Shown piece by piece: positions 28,568-37,323 of a stretch of 64,000 bases of DNA. The stretch comes from Polaromonas sp. Lineage in GTDB: Bacteria > Pseudomonadota > Gammaproteobacteria > Burkholderiales > Burkholderiaceae_C. The translations under genes and the position numbers were made by a program. The DNA lies in the NCBI GenBank assembly GCA_030655515.1, contig JAURVI010000038.1:1-64000 (forward strand), written 5' to 3'. The notes under the pieces were generated by a model, which saw nothing but the letters and a program-made list of their open reading frames with translations, was not told the DNA's origin and did no database searches. Numbering within the stretch: position 1 is the stretch's first letter; each line of letters begins with the position of its first letter.

Positions 28568-29425
28568 ATGATCTGGCAAACCTCGCGCTTTCAAATCGAC
28601 CTCGACCAGCCCCGCGTGATGGGCATCGTCAATGTTACCCCTGACTCGTTTTCAGACGGTGGCAAATACTTTTCCGAAGGCAGCGGCCTGCGGGCCGCGT
28701 TCGGCCATTGCGAGCAACTCATCCGGGACGGCGCCGACATGCTTGACATCGGTGGCGAGTCGTCGCGGCCCGGCGCGCTGCCCTTGCCGCTGGACGAAGA
28801 GCTGGCGCGTGTGTTGCCTGTGGTACGTCATGCCGTTCGGCTTGGAGTTCCGGTATCTGTAGACACCTACAAACCGCAAGTCATGGCGGCCATGCTGGAT
28901 CTGGGTGCCGACATCGTCAACGACATCTGGGCCTTGCGCCAGCCAGGTGCTCTTGAGGTTGTGGCGCAGCACCCGGCTTGCGGTGTCTGCCTGATGCACA
29001 TGCACCGCGAGCCGCAGACCATGCAGGCAGTGCCCATGGAAGGTGATGTGGTGCCTGCGGTACTGGCTTTTTTAAAAGACCAGGCGACGACCCTGGAGGC
29101 GTTGGGCATCGGCAGAACCCGGATTGTGCTGGATCCGGGCATCGGCTTTGGCAAGGCGGTTGAACAAAACTTTTCATTGCTGGCACGGCAACGCGAGTTG
29201 CTTGCGGCAGGCTACCCGCTGTTGGTCGGGTGGTCGCGCAAGTCATCTTTGGCCGCCGTCAGCAGCACTTCGCTGGCCTCGGTGACTCAACTCGATGTGG
29301 CTGATCGCATGGTACCAAGCGTTGCGGCAGCGCTACTGGCCGTTGATCGCGGCGCGCGCATCGTGCGTGTGCATGATGTGCGTGAAACGGTGCAGGCACT
29401 CAAGGTGTGGACTGCTGCGCGTTAG
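28568..29425 (+). CDS. folP: Dihydropteroate synthase
   Basis: 285 residues; joins pterin pyrophosphate and p-aminobenzoate in folate synthesis (the sulfonamide target). Motifs: [26 protein letters not shown], then [24 protein letters not shown] and a C-terminal [15 protein letters not shown]. Length is normal. It follows ftsH past a hairpin and precedes glmM, a common order. Confidence 0.96.
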   Translation: MIWQTSRFQIDLDQPRVMGIVNVTPDSFSDGGKYFSEGSGLRAAFGHCEQLIRDGADMLDIGGESSRPGALPLPLDEELARVLPVVRHAVRLGVPVSVDTYKPQVMAAMLDLGADIVNDIWALRQPGALEVVAQHPACGVCLMHMHREPQTMQAVPMEGDVVPAVLAFLKDQATTLEALGIGRTRIVLDPGIGFGKAVEQNFSLLARQRELLAAGYPLLVGWSRKSSLAAVSSTSLASVTQLDVADRMVPSVAAALLAVDRGARIVRVHDVRETVQALKVWTAAR

Positions 29426-29481
29426 TGCTTGCCTTTAAAATGCCCCATCTCCCCACAAAAAATTCTGCCGGAACAAAACAG

Positions 29482-30816
29482 ATGACCAGAAAATACTTCG
29501 GCACCGATGGCATTCGCGGCACGGTGGGCCAGGCGCCGATCACCCCGGACTTTGTGCTGCGCCTGGCCCATGCGGTCGGCCGTGTGCTCAAAAGAACCGA
29601 AGCCCGGCCCATCGTGCTGATTGGCAAGGACACTCGAATTTCCGGTTACATGCTGGAAAGCGCGCTGGAGTCCGGCTTCAATTCCGCCGGGGTCGATGTG
29701 GTGCTGCTCGGCCCGCTGCCGACGCCGGGCGTGGCCTACCTCACACGCACGCAGCGCGCCAGCCTGGGCGTGGTGATCAGCGCCAGCCACAACGCCTTTG
29801 CCGACAACGGCATCAAGTTTTTCAGCGCGCTCGGCAGCAAGCTGCCTGACGCCTGGGAGCAGGCGGTGGAAGCCGCGCTCGAAGAGCCACCGGTCTGGGC
29901 CGACTCGCCCAACCTCGGCAAGACACGCCGGCTCGACGATGCGGCGGGCCGCTACATCGAGTTCTGCAAAAGCACATTTGCCAGCGACCTGACGCTCAGA
30001 GGCATGAAGATCGTGGTGGACGCGGCGCACGGTGCGGCCTACCATATCGCCCCGGAAGTCTTTCATGAACTGGGTGCCGAGGTGATTGCCATCGGCTGCG
30101 CGCCCGACGGTTTGAATATCAACGACGGGGTCGGCGCCACCCACCCCGACGCGCTGATCAGGTCGGTCAGGGCCAACCAGGCGGACTACGGCATTGCCCT
30201 CGATGGCGATGCCGACCGCGTGCAGCTCGTTGATGCCCAGGGGCGGCTTTTCAACGGCGATGAAGTGTTGTACCTGATGGTTGCCGAGCGCTTGGCGCGC
30301 GGCGAGAAAGTCGCCGGCGCCGTGGGCACTTTGATGACCAACATGGCCGTCGAAGTGGCATTGAAAAACAAGGGGGTCGAGTTCGTTCGTGCCAAGGTGG
30401 GGGACCGCTACGTGCTCGAAGAGCTTGAAAAAAATGGCTGGCTGCTGGGCGGCGAAGGGTCTGGCCACTTGCTGGCGCTGGACAAACACAGCACCGGCGA
30501 CGGCCTGATCAGCGCGCTGCAGGTGCTGCAGGCCTGCGTGCGCAGCGGCAAAAGCCTGGCCGAACTGCTGGCCGACGTGACGCTGTTTCCCCAGACCTTG
30601 ATCAATGTGCGGCTGCAGCCGGGACAGGACTGGACCCGCAGCACCATGCTCGCATCGGAAACCAAAGCCGTGCAGGAGGAACTGGGCGACAATGGCCGCG
30701 TGCTCATCCGCGCCAGCGGCACCGAGCCGCTGCTGCGTGTGATGGTGGAAGCGCGTGCCGCCCAGCAGGCCCATGCCTGTGCCGAGCGGCTGGTCAAGGC
30801 CGTGCAGGCAGGATAG
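29482..30816 (+). CDS. glmM: Phosphoglucosamine mutase
   Basis: 444 residues; converts glucosamine-6-phosphate to glucosamine-1-phosphate for peptidoglycan and lipopolysaccharide. The active-site phosphoserine is in [19 protein letters not shown]. Metal-binding DGDADR, the sugar-binding GGEGSGHL and the C-terminal [15 protein letters not shown] are present. The ATG at 29482 gives the standard [14 protein letters not shown]-terminus; 25 upstream in-frame codons are not conserved. Confidence 0.97.
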   Translation: MTRKYFGTDGIRGTVGQAPITPDFVLRLAHAVGRVLKRTEARPIVLIGKDTRISGYMLESALESGFNSAGVDVVLLGPLPTPGVAYLTRTQRASLGVVISASHNAFADNGIKFFSALGSKLPDAWEQAVEAALEEPPVWADSPNLGKTRRLDDAAGRYIEFCKSTFASDLTLRGMKIVVDAAHGAAYHIAPEVFHELGAEVIAIGCAPDGLNINDGVGATHPDALIRSVRANQADYGIALDGDADRVQLVDAQGRLFNGDEVLYLMVAERLARGEKVAGAVGTLMTNMAVEVALKNKGVEFVRAKVGDRYVLEELEKNGWLLGGEGSGHLLALDKHSTGDGLISALQVLQACVRSGKSLAELLADVTLFPQTLINVRLQPGQDWTRSTMLASETKAVQEELGDNGRVLIRASGTEPLLRVMVEARAAQQAHACAERLVKAVQAG

Positions 30817-30895
30817 TTTGGCGCCGGATTAAAAACTTCCCCGCCTGGCCATGACTCCCCGCCTTTCAATCCATTGCACGCGCTGGTTCGGTGTG

Positions 30896-32092
30896 CTACG
30901 TCCTCGTCGTGGAGGCACCCTGCAAAAGCATCAGCGCTGCAAAACCCAGCCCACCCAGCGCCGCTGAAAACCACAGCGCACCCGCGCCGAACCAGTCTAT
31001 CGCCAGGCCGAACAGGTAAGGCGACAAGGCTTGCGCAAACCGCGCCGGCACCATGAGCAGGCCCTGGCGCGCGCCATAGCCTTTGGCGCCGAAAAGAACC
31101 AGTGGAAGTGTGCCCTTGGCGATGGTCAGCACGCCGTTGCCGGCGCCGTGAAGCACGGTGAACACCGCACCGGCCGGCACGCCAAAGAACAAAAAAGCCA
31201 TGGCGCCCAGCGGGTGCATGATGCCGGCCAGCCTGCCGGAGACCAGCGGGTGAATATTGCGCAGCAGCCCGTATTCAAGCAGACGCCCGGCGACCTGCGC
31301 CGGACCGACCAGTCCGGCAAAAACCAGCGCAGTAGCCAGCGGCACGCCATGGGCTTGCAGCAGGCGCGGCAGATGTGCGGCCATCGCGGTGCTGATGAAC
31401 CACGTCACGGCAAATACAAAGGCCAGAAGAGCGGCGGTGTATGCGGAGCGGCGGCTAGGCCGAGGAGCGGCAACTGGTTTTTCGGGCAGCCCGAACGCTG
31501 TGTGCCTGACCTCAGGAGCAAGGAAAACGGACGGCACAGAGGGCAGCCCCCAGTTCAGCGGCAGCGCCACCAGCAGATGCAGGCCGGCCCACACCCCGCA
31601 GGCGGCACGCCAGCCCCATTCGAGCTCCAGCCAGGCGGACAGAGGCCAGCCCACGGTGCTGGCAAAACCGGCCAGCAGCGTGATGCCGGTGATGGCGCCG
31701 CGCGCGTCCTTGCCGTACAGATGCACCAGCGTGGCAAACGCTGCTTCATACAGGCCGGCGGCCATGGCCACGCCCAGGATGGCCCAGGCCACAAACAGGC
31801 CGACCGGCCCCTGCGCGAAGGCCAGGGCGGCGAGCCCGGCCGCAAAGATGAAGCTCGTGGCGGCCAGCACCGGCCGGCCGCCATAACGGTCAATCGCCTT
31901 GCCGGCGAAGGGGCCGAGCAGGGCGGACACCACCAGCGCCACGGAAAACCCGAGGAACACCGTCGGCGTGCCGACACCGAGGTCGCGCGCCATCGAGTTC
32001 GCCAGCATGGCCGGCAGGTAATAACTGGACGCCCAGGCCAGGGTCTGGGCAATGCCCAGGCTGGCGACGGTGATGCTGCGGGGTGGGCTCAT
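30896..32092 (-). CDS. MFS transporter, arsenic-island member
   Basis: 398 residues with about 12 predicted helices. The MFS signature GPFAGKAIDRYGGRPVLA follows the third helix, and the two halves are joined by a basic loop (EKPVAAPRPSRRSAYT). The substrate is unknown. It ends the operon arsR / ATP-grasp / arsC / acr3, so an arsenical such as an organoarsenic or a conjugated form is plausible. ArsJ- and ArsK-type MFS exporters exist elsewhere, but I cannot assign either. The gap to acr3 is about 70 bases and contains a GCTAT-type repeat, so a separate promoter is possible. Confidence 0.7.
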   Translation of the reverse strand: MSPPRSITVASLGIAQTLAWASSYYLPAMLANSMARDLGVGTPTVFLGFSVALVVSALLGPFAGKAIDRYGGRPVLAATSFIFAAGLAALAFAQGPVGLFVAWAILGVAMAAGLYEAAFATLVHLYGKDARGAITGITLLAGFASTVGWPLSAWLELEWGWRAACGVWAGLHLLVALPLNWGLPSVPSVFLAPEVRHTAFGLPEKPVAAPRPSRRSAYTAALLAFVFAVTWFISTAMAAHLPRLLQAHGVPLATALVFAGLVGPAQVAGRLLEYGLLRNIHPLVSGRLAGIMHPLGAMAFLFFGVPAGAVFTVLHGAGNGVLTIAKGTLPLVLFGAKGYGARQGLLMVPARFAQALSPYLFGLAIDWFGAGALWFSAALGGLGFAALMLLQGASTTRT

Positions 32093-32104
32093 GGCGTGAC
32101 GAGG

Positions 32105-32150
32105 TCTTGTCTACTATCAAAAATAGAGCTGCTTCCGCAGGCGCATAAAG
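32105..32150. repeat. Short dispersed hairpin repeat of the GCTAT/ATAGC type
   Basis: Contains CTACTATCAAAAATAGAGCTGCTTCCGC-like sequence around 32111-32138: a small CTAT/ATAG stem followed by GCTGCTT. Similar elements lie near 20545 and 37188 in this window. I recall such sequences as common in Polaromonas/Rhodoferax-type genomes. Confidence 0.4.
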
Positions 32151-32164
32151 GGTTGGAGGCCGAT

Positions 32165-33250
32165 TTAATGAAAAATCCGGCCATCAGGTGGCAGTGGCTG
32201 TGGCGGTGTTGCCGCTGCCACCCCGCAGGCGCGTTGCGGTGCAAACCAGTGCGGCGTGCGGTTGATGATGGCCACCAGCGAAAGCATGACCGGCACCTCG
32301 ACCAGCACGCCGACCACCGTGGCCAGCGCCGCGCCCGATTGCAGGCCGAACAGCGAGATCGCCACGGCGACGGCCAGCTCGAAAAAGTTGGACGTGCCGA
32401 TCAGACAAGCCGGGCCGGCCACGTTGTGCGGCAGCTTCAGTGCCTTGGCCGCGACGTAGCTGATGACGAAGATGCCGTAGCTCTGCACGATCAGCGGCAC
32501 CGCGATCATCGCGATCACCAGCGGCCTGGCCACAATGGTTTCGGCTTGAAAGCCGAACAGCAGCACCACGGTGGCAATCAGCCCGATCACCGACCAGGGC
32601 TTGAGTGTCGCCACGAAGTCGGCCACCGCGTGGCTGGAGCGGCGCTGCAGCACATGCCGCGTCGCCATGCCGGCGGCCAGCGGCAGCACCACGTACAGCA
32701 CGGTGGAGAGCACCAGCGTTTCCCAGGGCACGGTGATGTTGGTCACGCCGAGCAGGAAGGCGGCGATCGGCGCAAAAGCGACGACCATGATCAGGTCGTT
32801 GACCGAGACCTGCACCAGCGTGTAGTTGGCATCCCCCTTGACGAGCTGGCTCCAGACAAACACCATGGCCGTGCAGGGCGCCACGCCGAGCAGAATCATG
32901 CCGGCGATGTATTCGCTGGCCGATTGCGGATCCACCCAGGGCGCAAAAATGTACTGGAAAAACAGCACGCCGAGCGCGGCCATGGTGAAGGGCTTGACCA
33001 GCCAGTTGACCACCAGCGTCAGCAGCAGGCCGCGCGGTTTTTTGCCTACGTCCTTCACCGCCGACCAGTCGATCTGGATCATCATCGGGTAAATCATCAC
33101 CCAGATGAAGACGGCGACGACCAGGTTGACGTGGGCGATCTCCAGCGCGGCAATGCCCTGGAAGGCCGGTGGCGCCAGCAGGCCCAAGCCCACGCCGGCC
33201 GCTATGCCCAGGGCAACCCAGACGGTGAGGTAACGTTCAAACAAGCCCAT
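32165..33250 (-). CDS. acr3: Arsenite efflux transporter, Acr3 family
   Basis: 361 residues with about 10 helices. ACR3 hallmarks are [31 protein letters not shown], the conserved Cys segment [17 protein letters not shown], and [20 protein letters not shown]. The protein exports arsenite from the cytoplasm using the proton motive force; the Cys is essential in characterised members. It lies directly after arsC on the same strand, and the product of that reductase is its substrate. The C-terminal 25 residues are Ala/Pro-rich and unusual. Confidence 0.94.
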   Translation of the reverse strand: MGLFERYLTVWVALGIAAGVGLGLLAPPAFQGIAALEIAHVNLVVAVFIWVMIYPMMIQIDWSAVKDVGKKPRGLLLTLVVNWLVKPFTMAALGVLFFQYIFAPWVDPQSASEYIAGMILLGVAPCTAMVFVWSQLVKGDANYTLVQVSVNDLIMVVAFAPIAAFLLGVTNITVPWETLVLSTVLYVVLPLAAGMATRHVLQRRSSHAVADFVATLKPWSVIGLIATVVLLFGFQAETIVARPLVIAMIAVPLIVQSYGIFVISYVAAKALKLPHNVAGPACLIGTSNFFELAVAVAISLFGLQSGAALATVVGVLVEVPVMLSLVAIINRTPHWFAPQRACGVAAATPPQPLPPDGRIFH

Positions 33251-33281
33251 GGGACTTCCTTTTTTTTTGTGAATGTGTGGG

Positions 33282-33869
33282 TCAGGCCTTGCCGGCCAGG
33301 TCGCGTGCGGTTTGCTGCACCATGGCCCGCTCGAGTTTTTCGGGCGGCAGGTTGATCAGGATATCCAGACGGCGGCGTATGGCCAGCAGGGTCTGGCGGA
33401 AGGCCTCGAGTTTTTGCGCATCGGTGCCCTTGACCTCCGACGGGTCGGCGTAACCCCAGTGCGCCGTGGCGGGCTGGCCGGGCCAGTAGGGGCAGACCTC
33501 GCCGGCGGCGTTGTCGCAAACGGTAATCACCAGATCCATGACGACCCCCACGCTTTTCGCTTCGTGTAATGCGCTGCCCCCCGAGGGGGCTGTGCTTGCT
33601 TGGGGCGGCCCGGCGCGGCGCACTTCCGGCGAATCCGGCTGGCCGAACTCGTCCCAGCTCTTGCTGCGCAGGCCTTCGGTCGGGATGCCGGCGTTGTTCA
33701 GCACCTGCAGCGCCAGCGGGTTCGGCTGCTGGTTCTCACGCGGGCTGCTGCCGGCCGAAAAGGCCTGGAAGCGCCTCTTGCCGATGTGGTTGAGCGTGGC
33801 TTCGGCCAGGATGCTGCGGGCCGAATTGTGGGTGCATAAAAACAGGACGTTGACGGGGCGCGCGGACAT
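33282..33869 (-). CDS. arsC: Thioredoxin-type arsenate reductase carrying an in-frame repeat insertion
   Basis: 195 residues, of the low-molecular-weight tyrosine-phosphatase fold. The P-loop is LCTHNSARS (catalytic Cys12, CX5R); the resolving cysteines are in [16 protein letters not shown] (118 and 126). Family members are about 165 residues. The excess is about 27 residues (roughly 83-109, starting [16 protein letters not shown]) translated from one copy of the two-hairpin repeat. It lies between the P-loop half and the [11 protein letters not shown] strand. Reduction of arsenate is plausible if the loop is tolerated. The gene lies upstream of acr3. Confidence 0.88.
   Translation of the reverse strand: MSARPVNVLFLCTHNSARSILAEATLNHIGKRRFQAFSAGSSPRENQQPNPLALQVLNNAGIPTEGLRSKSWDEFGQPDSPEVRRAGPPQASTAPSGGSALHEAKSVGVVMDLVITVCDNAAGEVCPYWPGQPATAHWGYADPSEVKGTDAQKLEAFRQTLLAIRRRLDILINLPPEKLERAMVQQTARDLAGKA
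33544..33617. repeat. Single copy of the two-hairpin repeat inside arsC
   Basis: CCCCACGCTTTTCGCTTCG at the left, GCCCCCCGAGGGGGC in the centre and GGGGCGGCCCGGCGCGG at the right match the 81-bp units at 52-378. It is read on the minus strand as [19 protein letters not shown]. Orientation relative to the gene and the reading frame are the same as in ispF and the ygfZ-NRDE array. Confidence 0.92.
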
Positions 33870-33937
33870 TGGAAATTCTCCAGAGGTGAGTAGATGTTTG
33901 GCGGCAATACGCTTCAGTCAGCCAATGCCCATGGTCT

Positions 33938-34030
33938 GTCATTCCGGACTGGATCCGGAATCCATGGTGGCGGCATGACGCAGGGCGAAGGTTTGGCGCA
34001 GCATGGATTGCGGGTCAGGCCCGCAATGAC
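33938..34030. repeat. Composite REP-like element between arsC and the ATP-grasp gene
   Basis: Bounded by GTCATTCCGG and CCGCAATGAC, with inverted outer ends (GTCATT/AATGAC) and two internal hairpins (ATTCCGGA...TCCGGAAT and ATTGCGGG...CCCGCAAT). This is a widespread proteobacterial palindromic repeat type. No coding content. Confidence 0.75.
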
Positions 34031-34091
34031 AAGGGCGTGTGGTTTTTTCATGGCTGTGCGGTGTCCATGACTGGCCTGACCACCCGGGGGT

Positions 34092-35444
34092 TCAGCAAAC
34101 CGCACCAGCCGTCGCGGCGCAGGGGCCTTCAACGGCGGACACGGCTGGTCGCGGCGCGGGCAGTTGCCCCTCCAGCGCCGGCAGCACCACCACCGGCGAA
34201 AAGCCGCCGCCGGCGGTGCGGAAGTTGGTGGTCTGGCCTGTGTAGGTGCGTGCGGCCAGCAGTTGCACCTGGCCGCGGAAGGTGTAGGCGCGCAGGTCCA
34301 GCTTCAGCCGGGTGGGCACGCCATCGACGTCCACCAGGCGTTCACTGGGCGGCACCAGGGCCTGGGCGATAAAACCGCCGGCCAGGATGTTGCTCCAGAC
34401 GCCGCGTGTGAGTTTGTCGCCGCGGTAGGCGGCCTTGGCGCCATAACCCGCCACGGGCTTGAAGAAGAGTTGCCGGCGGCGCGCCCAGAGATCGTCCGCA
34501 TGGTCGGCGGTAACGAGTTTGGTGTGCGGAACCACCGCCTGCAGCAGGCGCCGGTCTTCAGCCGACACGCCCCAGGAGGCCAGCAGTGCATCGTCGCCGA
34601 GGGTGATGAGGTTGCGCTTGTCGGCAAACAGCGCGTGCGCCCGTGGGTGCGGCGTGACGACCGCCGCGCCCGCCACATAGGCGCTGTGCAGGGCTTCGTG
34701 GGCCGGGTCCGACAGGCTGAAATCCGTCAGGCGGTTGTAGACCAGATCGACCGCCACGCCTGGCAGCGCCGGGTGCCACAGCGCGCCGTCTTTCCACTGC
34801 AGCTCGCGCGCGTCGCCGACGGCGGCGGCGATGCCGTGCGCCAGGAACATCTGCCGTGCCAGTGCAAATTCAGGCGCCAGGTATTGCGCCTCCGGTGCAT
34901 CGTCGACGATCAGCCCACTGTGCAATGGCTGTGCGCCACGCTGGGCCTGCCACTCGGCGCGGAACATGGCCACAAACGCCTGGTTGAGTTGCAGCAGGTC
35001 GCTGGCGCTGTCCATCAGCCCCTGCATGGGCTCGCAGCACTCGCGGTGCGCGTGTGTCAGCGCAGCGTTGAGCAGCGCGCCGCCGGCATTGGTGTTGATC
35101 TCGATCAGGCGCGGGCCGTCGGCACCCAGGTGAAAGTCATACGCCATGAAGACACCGGTGGGGCCGAAATTATGGCGTGCAATCTCGGGCGCGCTGGCCA
35201 GCGCCAGTTGCTGGTAGGCGGGCAGGGCGATCACGCGTTCGATGGCGGCAATCGCCTGGCCCAGCGTCGTGCGGATGGCCGGGTCCAGAAACACCGTCGT
35301 CTCGGAAAACAGGTGCGGGTGTGTCGTCGCCAGTCCGGCCAGCATGCCTTGCAGGCTGGGGTCGGTCTCCATCTGCTGGCGCAGGCGCTCGGGGTTCAGG
35401 GTGCGGCACAGGCAGCCCAGATTCAGTGCCTCGGCGAGGTTCAT
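34092..35444 (-). CDS. Circularly permuted ATP-grasp-like protein in the ars operon
   Basis: 450 residues. Key segments are the ATP-grasp metal/ATP motif RLIEINTNAGGALLNAALT, FFKPVAGYGAKAAYRGDKL (nucleotide loop) and LDLRAYTFRGQVQLLAARTYTGQTTNFRTAGGGFSPVV. The acidic/Asn motif comes before the lysine loop in linear order, suggesting a circularly permuted ATP-grasp fold. ATP-grasp enzymes join a carboxylate to an amine or thiol, so it could build a peptide or thiol that binds or modifies arsenic; the product is unknown. The gene starts 13 bases after arsR and lies in the same operon as arsC and acr3. Confidence 0.7.
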   Translation of the reverse strand: MNLAEALNLGCLCRTLNPERLRQQMETDPSLQGMLAGLATTHPHLFSETTVFLDPAIRTTLGQAIAAIERVIALPAYQQLALASAPEIARHNFGPTGVFMAYDFHLGADGPRLIEINTNAGGALLNAALTHAHRECCEPMQGLMDSASDLLQLNQAFVAMFRAEWQAQRGAQPLHSGLIVDDAPEAQYLAPEFALARQMFLAHGIAAAVGDARELQWKDGALWHPALPGVAVDLVYNRLTDFSLSDPAHEALHSAYVAGAAVVTPHPRAHALFADKRNLITLGDDALLASWGVSAEDRRLLQAVVPHTKLVTADHADDLWARRRQLFFKPVAGYGAKAAYRGDKLTRGVWSNILAGGFIAQALVPPSERLVDVDGVPTRLKLDLRAYTFRGQVQLLAARTYTGQTTNFRTAGGGFSPVVVLPALEGQLPAPRPAVSAVEGPCAATAGAVC

Positions 35445-35457
35445 GGCGGCGCCCCGG

Positions 35458-35799
35458 TCAGCAGGTCGCGCACGAGGCGGCGTCGGCGACTGCGCAGGCT
35501 TCGCCCTGGCAGCAGTGCTTGGTCATGTAATTCATGAGCTCCACCATGTGGTCAAAGTTGGCGCGGTAAATCAGGTTGCGGCCGCGCGGCTCGCTGCTGA
35601 CCAGGCCGGAATGCGCAAGCTCTTTCAGGTGGAAAGACAGCGCGCTGGGCGCTACTTCCAGCAGTTCGGCAATGGCACCCGGTGTCAGCCCGTCGGGTCC
35701 GGCGACCACCAGCGCCCGGAAGGTGCGCAGGCGCTGCGCCTGCGCCAGCGCGGCCAGGGCTTTGACGGCGCCGGTTTCATCGAGAGGTTTTGTTTCCAT
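35458..35799 (-). CDS. arsR: ArsR/SmtB-family arsenic-responsive repressor
   Basis: 113 residues with a winged-helix domain: LTPGAIAELLEVAPSALSFHLKELAHSGLV is the HTH, and RGRNLIYRANFD the wing. The C-terminal tail has a Cys cluster (KHCCQGEACAVADAASCATC), a plausible As(III)-binding site. The common in-helix ELCVCDL site is absent, so binding is by the C-terminal cysteines (inference). The divergent gap to arsC2 holds an A/T-rich palindrome at 35802-35817. First gene of the arsR operon. Confidence 0.92.
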   Translation of the reverse strand: METKPLDETGAVKALAALAQAQRLRTFRALVVAGPDGLTPGAIAELLEVAPSALSFHLKELAHSGLVSSEPRGRNLIYRANFDHMVELMNYMTKHCCQGEACAVADAASCATC

Positions 35800-35801
35800 A
35801 G

Positions 35802-35817
35802 TTCAAATATAATTGAA
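35802..35817. promoter_or_regulatory. Probable ArsR operator between divergent ars operons
   Basis: TTCAAATATAATTGAA is a perfect 5-bp inverted repeat (TTCAA/TTGAA) around ATATAA, just 3 bases outside the arsR start and 36 bases upstream of the arsC2 start. Further ATTGAAT-like repeats follow. The A/T-rich palindrome contrasts with the GC-rich surroundings and is a likely operator controlling both divergent operons. Confidence 0.6.
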
Positions 35818-35852
35818 TGATTGAATTGAAGCAATCCCAACCAGGAAAAACA

Positions 35853-36278
35853 ATGGCCGACATCACGATTTACCACAACCCCCAGTGCGGCACCTCGCGC
35901 AACACCCTGGCGCTGATCCGCAACAGCGGTGAGGAGCCCGAAGTCATTGAGTACCTCCAAACCCCGCCCGGCCGCGAGACCCTGGTCCAACTGGTGGCAC
36001 AGACGGGGCAGCCGTTGCAGGCGCTGATCCGCAGCAAGGAAAAGTTGTACGGCGAACTTCAACTCGACAACCCGGCGCTCAGTGATGAGCAACTGATGGA
36101 CGCCATGCTGGCCCACCCCATCCTGATCAACCGGCCCATCGTCGTGACGCCGCTGGGCACCCGCCTGTGCCGGCCGTCCGAAGCGGTGCTCGACATCCTG
36201 CCTGCGCCGCAGCAGGGCGCTTTCACCAAGGAAGATGGTGAGCTGGTACTGCAATCCGGAAATGGCGGAACAAAATGA
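35853..36278 (+). CDS. arsC: Glutaredoxin-type arsenate reductase
   Basis: 141 residues, ArsC of the Spx/R773 class. The active-site Cys is in IYHNPQCGTSRNTLAL. HPILINRPIVVTPLGTRLCRPSE contains the conserved Arg residues. It converts arsenate to arsenite with glutathione/glutaredoxin. The ATG at 35853 has AGGA six bases upstream, and the 12 earlier in-frame codons overlap the operator. It is the second arsenate reductase in the island, unrelated to the one at 33282-33869. arsH follows. Confidence 0.95.
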   Translation: MADITIYHNPQCGTSRNTLALIRNSGEEPEVIEYLQTPPGRETLVQLVAQTGQPLQALIRSKEKLYGELQLDNPALSDEQLMDAMLAHPILINRPIVVTPLGTRLCRPSEAVLDILPAPQQGAFTKEDGELVLQSGNGGTK

Positions 36279-36317
36279 AAGTGATGGATTCGTGCGCAGG
36301 GCAAGGCGCAAGCCGCA

Positions 36318-36339
36318 GCGAAGGCTGGCTCGCCTTCGC
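36318..36339. repeat. 8-bp hairpin between arsC2 and arsH
   Basis: GCGAAGGC (36318-36325) and GCCTTCGC (36332-36339) pair around TGGCTC. It lies in the 132-bp gap, with further partial copies of GCGAAGGCGCG near 36364. It is a likely repeat rather than a terminator. Confidence 0.5.
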
Positions 36340-36410
36340 AAGGGTTGCAACGCCGCCATGGGCGCGAAGGCGCGCTTTCATGTTTCGCTTTTTTCGGATT
36401 GCAGTACCCG

Positions 36411-37148
36411 ATGACAAAGGGGAACGTGTTGCCGGCGCTTGACGATCTGCCCAACCTCGACAAAACCCTGTTCGCGCTGCCCACGGCCGGCGCACTGCAG
36501 GCCTTCCGGCCATCAGTGCATGTGCCGCGCATTCTGCTGCTCTACGGCTCGGTGCGTGAGCGCTCCTACAGCCGGCTGCTCAGCGAAGAAGCCGCGCGCC
36601 TGCTGCAGGCCATGGGCGCCGAAACCAAAACCTTTGACCCGCGCGGCCTGCCGCTGCCCGACGACGCACCCGACAGCCACCCCAAGGTGCAGGAGCTGCG
36701 GCAACTCGCCCAGTGGGCCGAAGGCATGGTCTGGACATCGCCCGAGCGCCACGGCGCCATGACCGGCATCATGAAATCCCAGATCGACTGGATTCCGCTG
36801 GCGCAGGGCGCGTTGCGGCCGACCCAGGGCAAGACGCTGGCGCTGATGCAGGTCAGCGGCGGCTCGCAGTCCTTCAACGCGGTGAACCAGTTGCGCGTAC
36901 TGGGCCGCTGGATGCGCATGCTGACCATTCCGAATCAGTCATCGGTCGCCAAGGCCTTTCTGGAGTTCGACGAGGCCGGGCGCATGAAGCCTTCGGCGTT
37001 TTACGACCGGGTGGTTGATGTGATGGAAGAGTTGGTCAAGTTCACCTTGCTCACGCGCGATGTGTCGCCTTACCTGGTGAACCGGTACAGCGAGCGCAGG
37101 GAGAGTGCGGAGGCGCTGTCTAAGCGGGTGAATCAGCGGGGTTGGTGA
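36411..37148 (+). CDS. arsH: ArsH NADPH-dependent FMN reductase / organoarsenical oxidase
   Basis: 245 residues. Flavodoxin-like fold with the FMN motif [44 protein letters not shown] and [15 protein letters not shown]. ArsH oxidises trivalent organoarsenicals to less toxic pentavalent forms and reduces azo dyes and quinones. The ATG at 36411 gives a normal N-terminus. It is the second gene of the plus-strand ars operon. Confidence 0.95.
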   Translation: MTKGNVLPALDDLPNLDKTLFALPTAGALQAFRPSVHVPRILLLYGSVRERSYSRLLSEEAARLLQAMGAETKTFDPRGLPLPDDAPDSHPKVQELRQLAQWAEGMVWTSPERHGAMTGIMKSQIDWIPLAQGALRPTQGKTLALMQVSGGSQSFNAVNQLRVLGRWMRMLTIPNQSSVAKAFLEFDEAGRMKPSAFYDRVVDVMEELVKFTLLTRDVSPYLVNRYSERRESAEALSKRVNQRGW

Positions 37149-37187
37149 ATCGATAAGGAAAATCGGCCGTTGGCCCCTTGGGGGCGG

Positions 37188-37213
37188 GCGCAAGCAGCTA
37201 TTGAATTTATAGC
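37188..37213. repeat. Short dispersed hairpin repeat of the GCTAT/ATAGC type
   Basis: GCGCAAGCAGCTATTGAATT with a following ATAGC: the reverse complement carries a GCTAT...ATAGC stem followed by TGCTTGCGC, the same pattern as near 20545 and 32111. It lies in the arsH/Sel1 convergent gap. Confidence 0.5.
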
Positions 37214-37323
37214 GGACTGCGATGCACTTCTTTTCAGGTGCCCGTGGTGATGGTGAGGATTCGGAGCAATAAGTACTTATCGCGTCAGTGCTTGCAGCCT
37301 CGCTGCCTTATCGGCATTGCACC

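Noticed and set aside
31031-33355. Plus-strand open frame of about 770 codons opposite the MFS and acr3 genes
   Set aside because: His/Arg/Gln-rich low-complexity product spanning two clear transporter genes and their promoter; an antisense artefact of GC-rich DNA.
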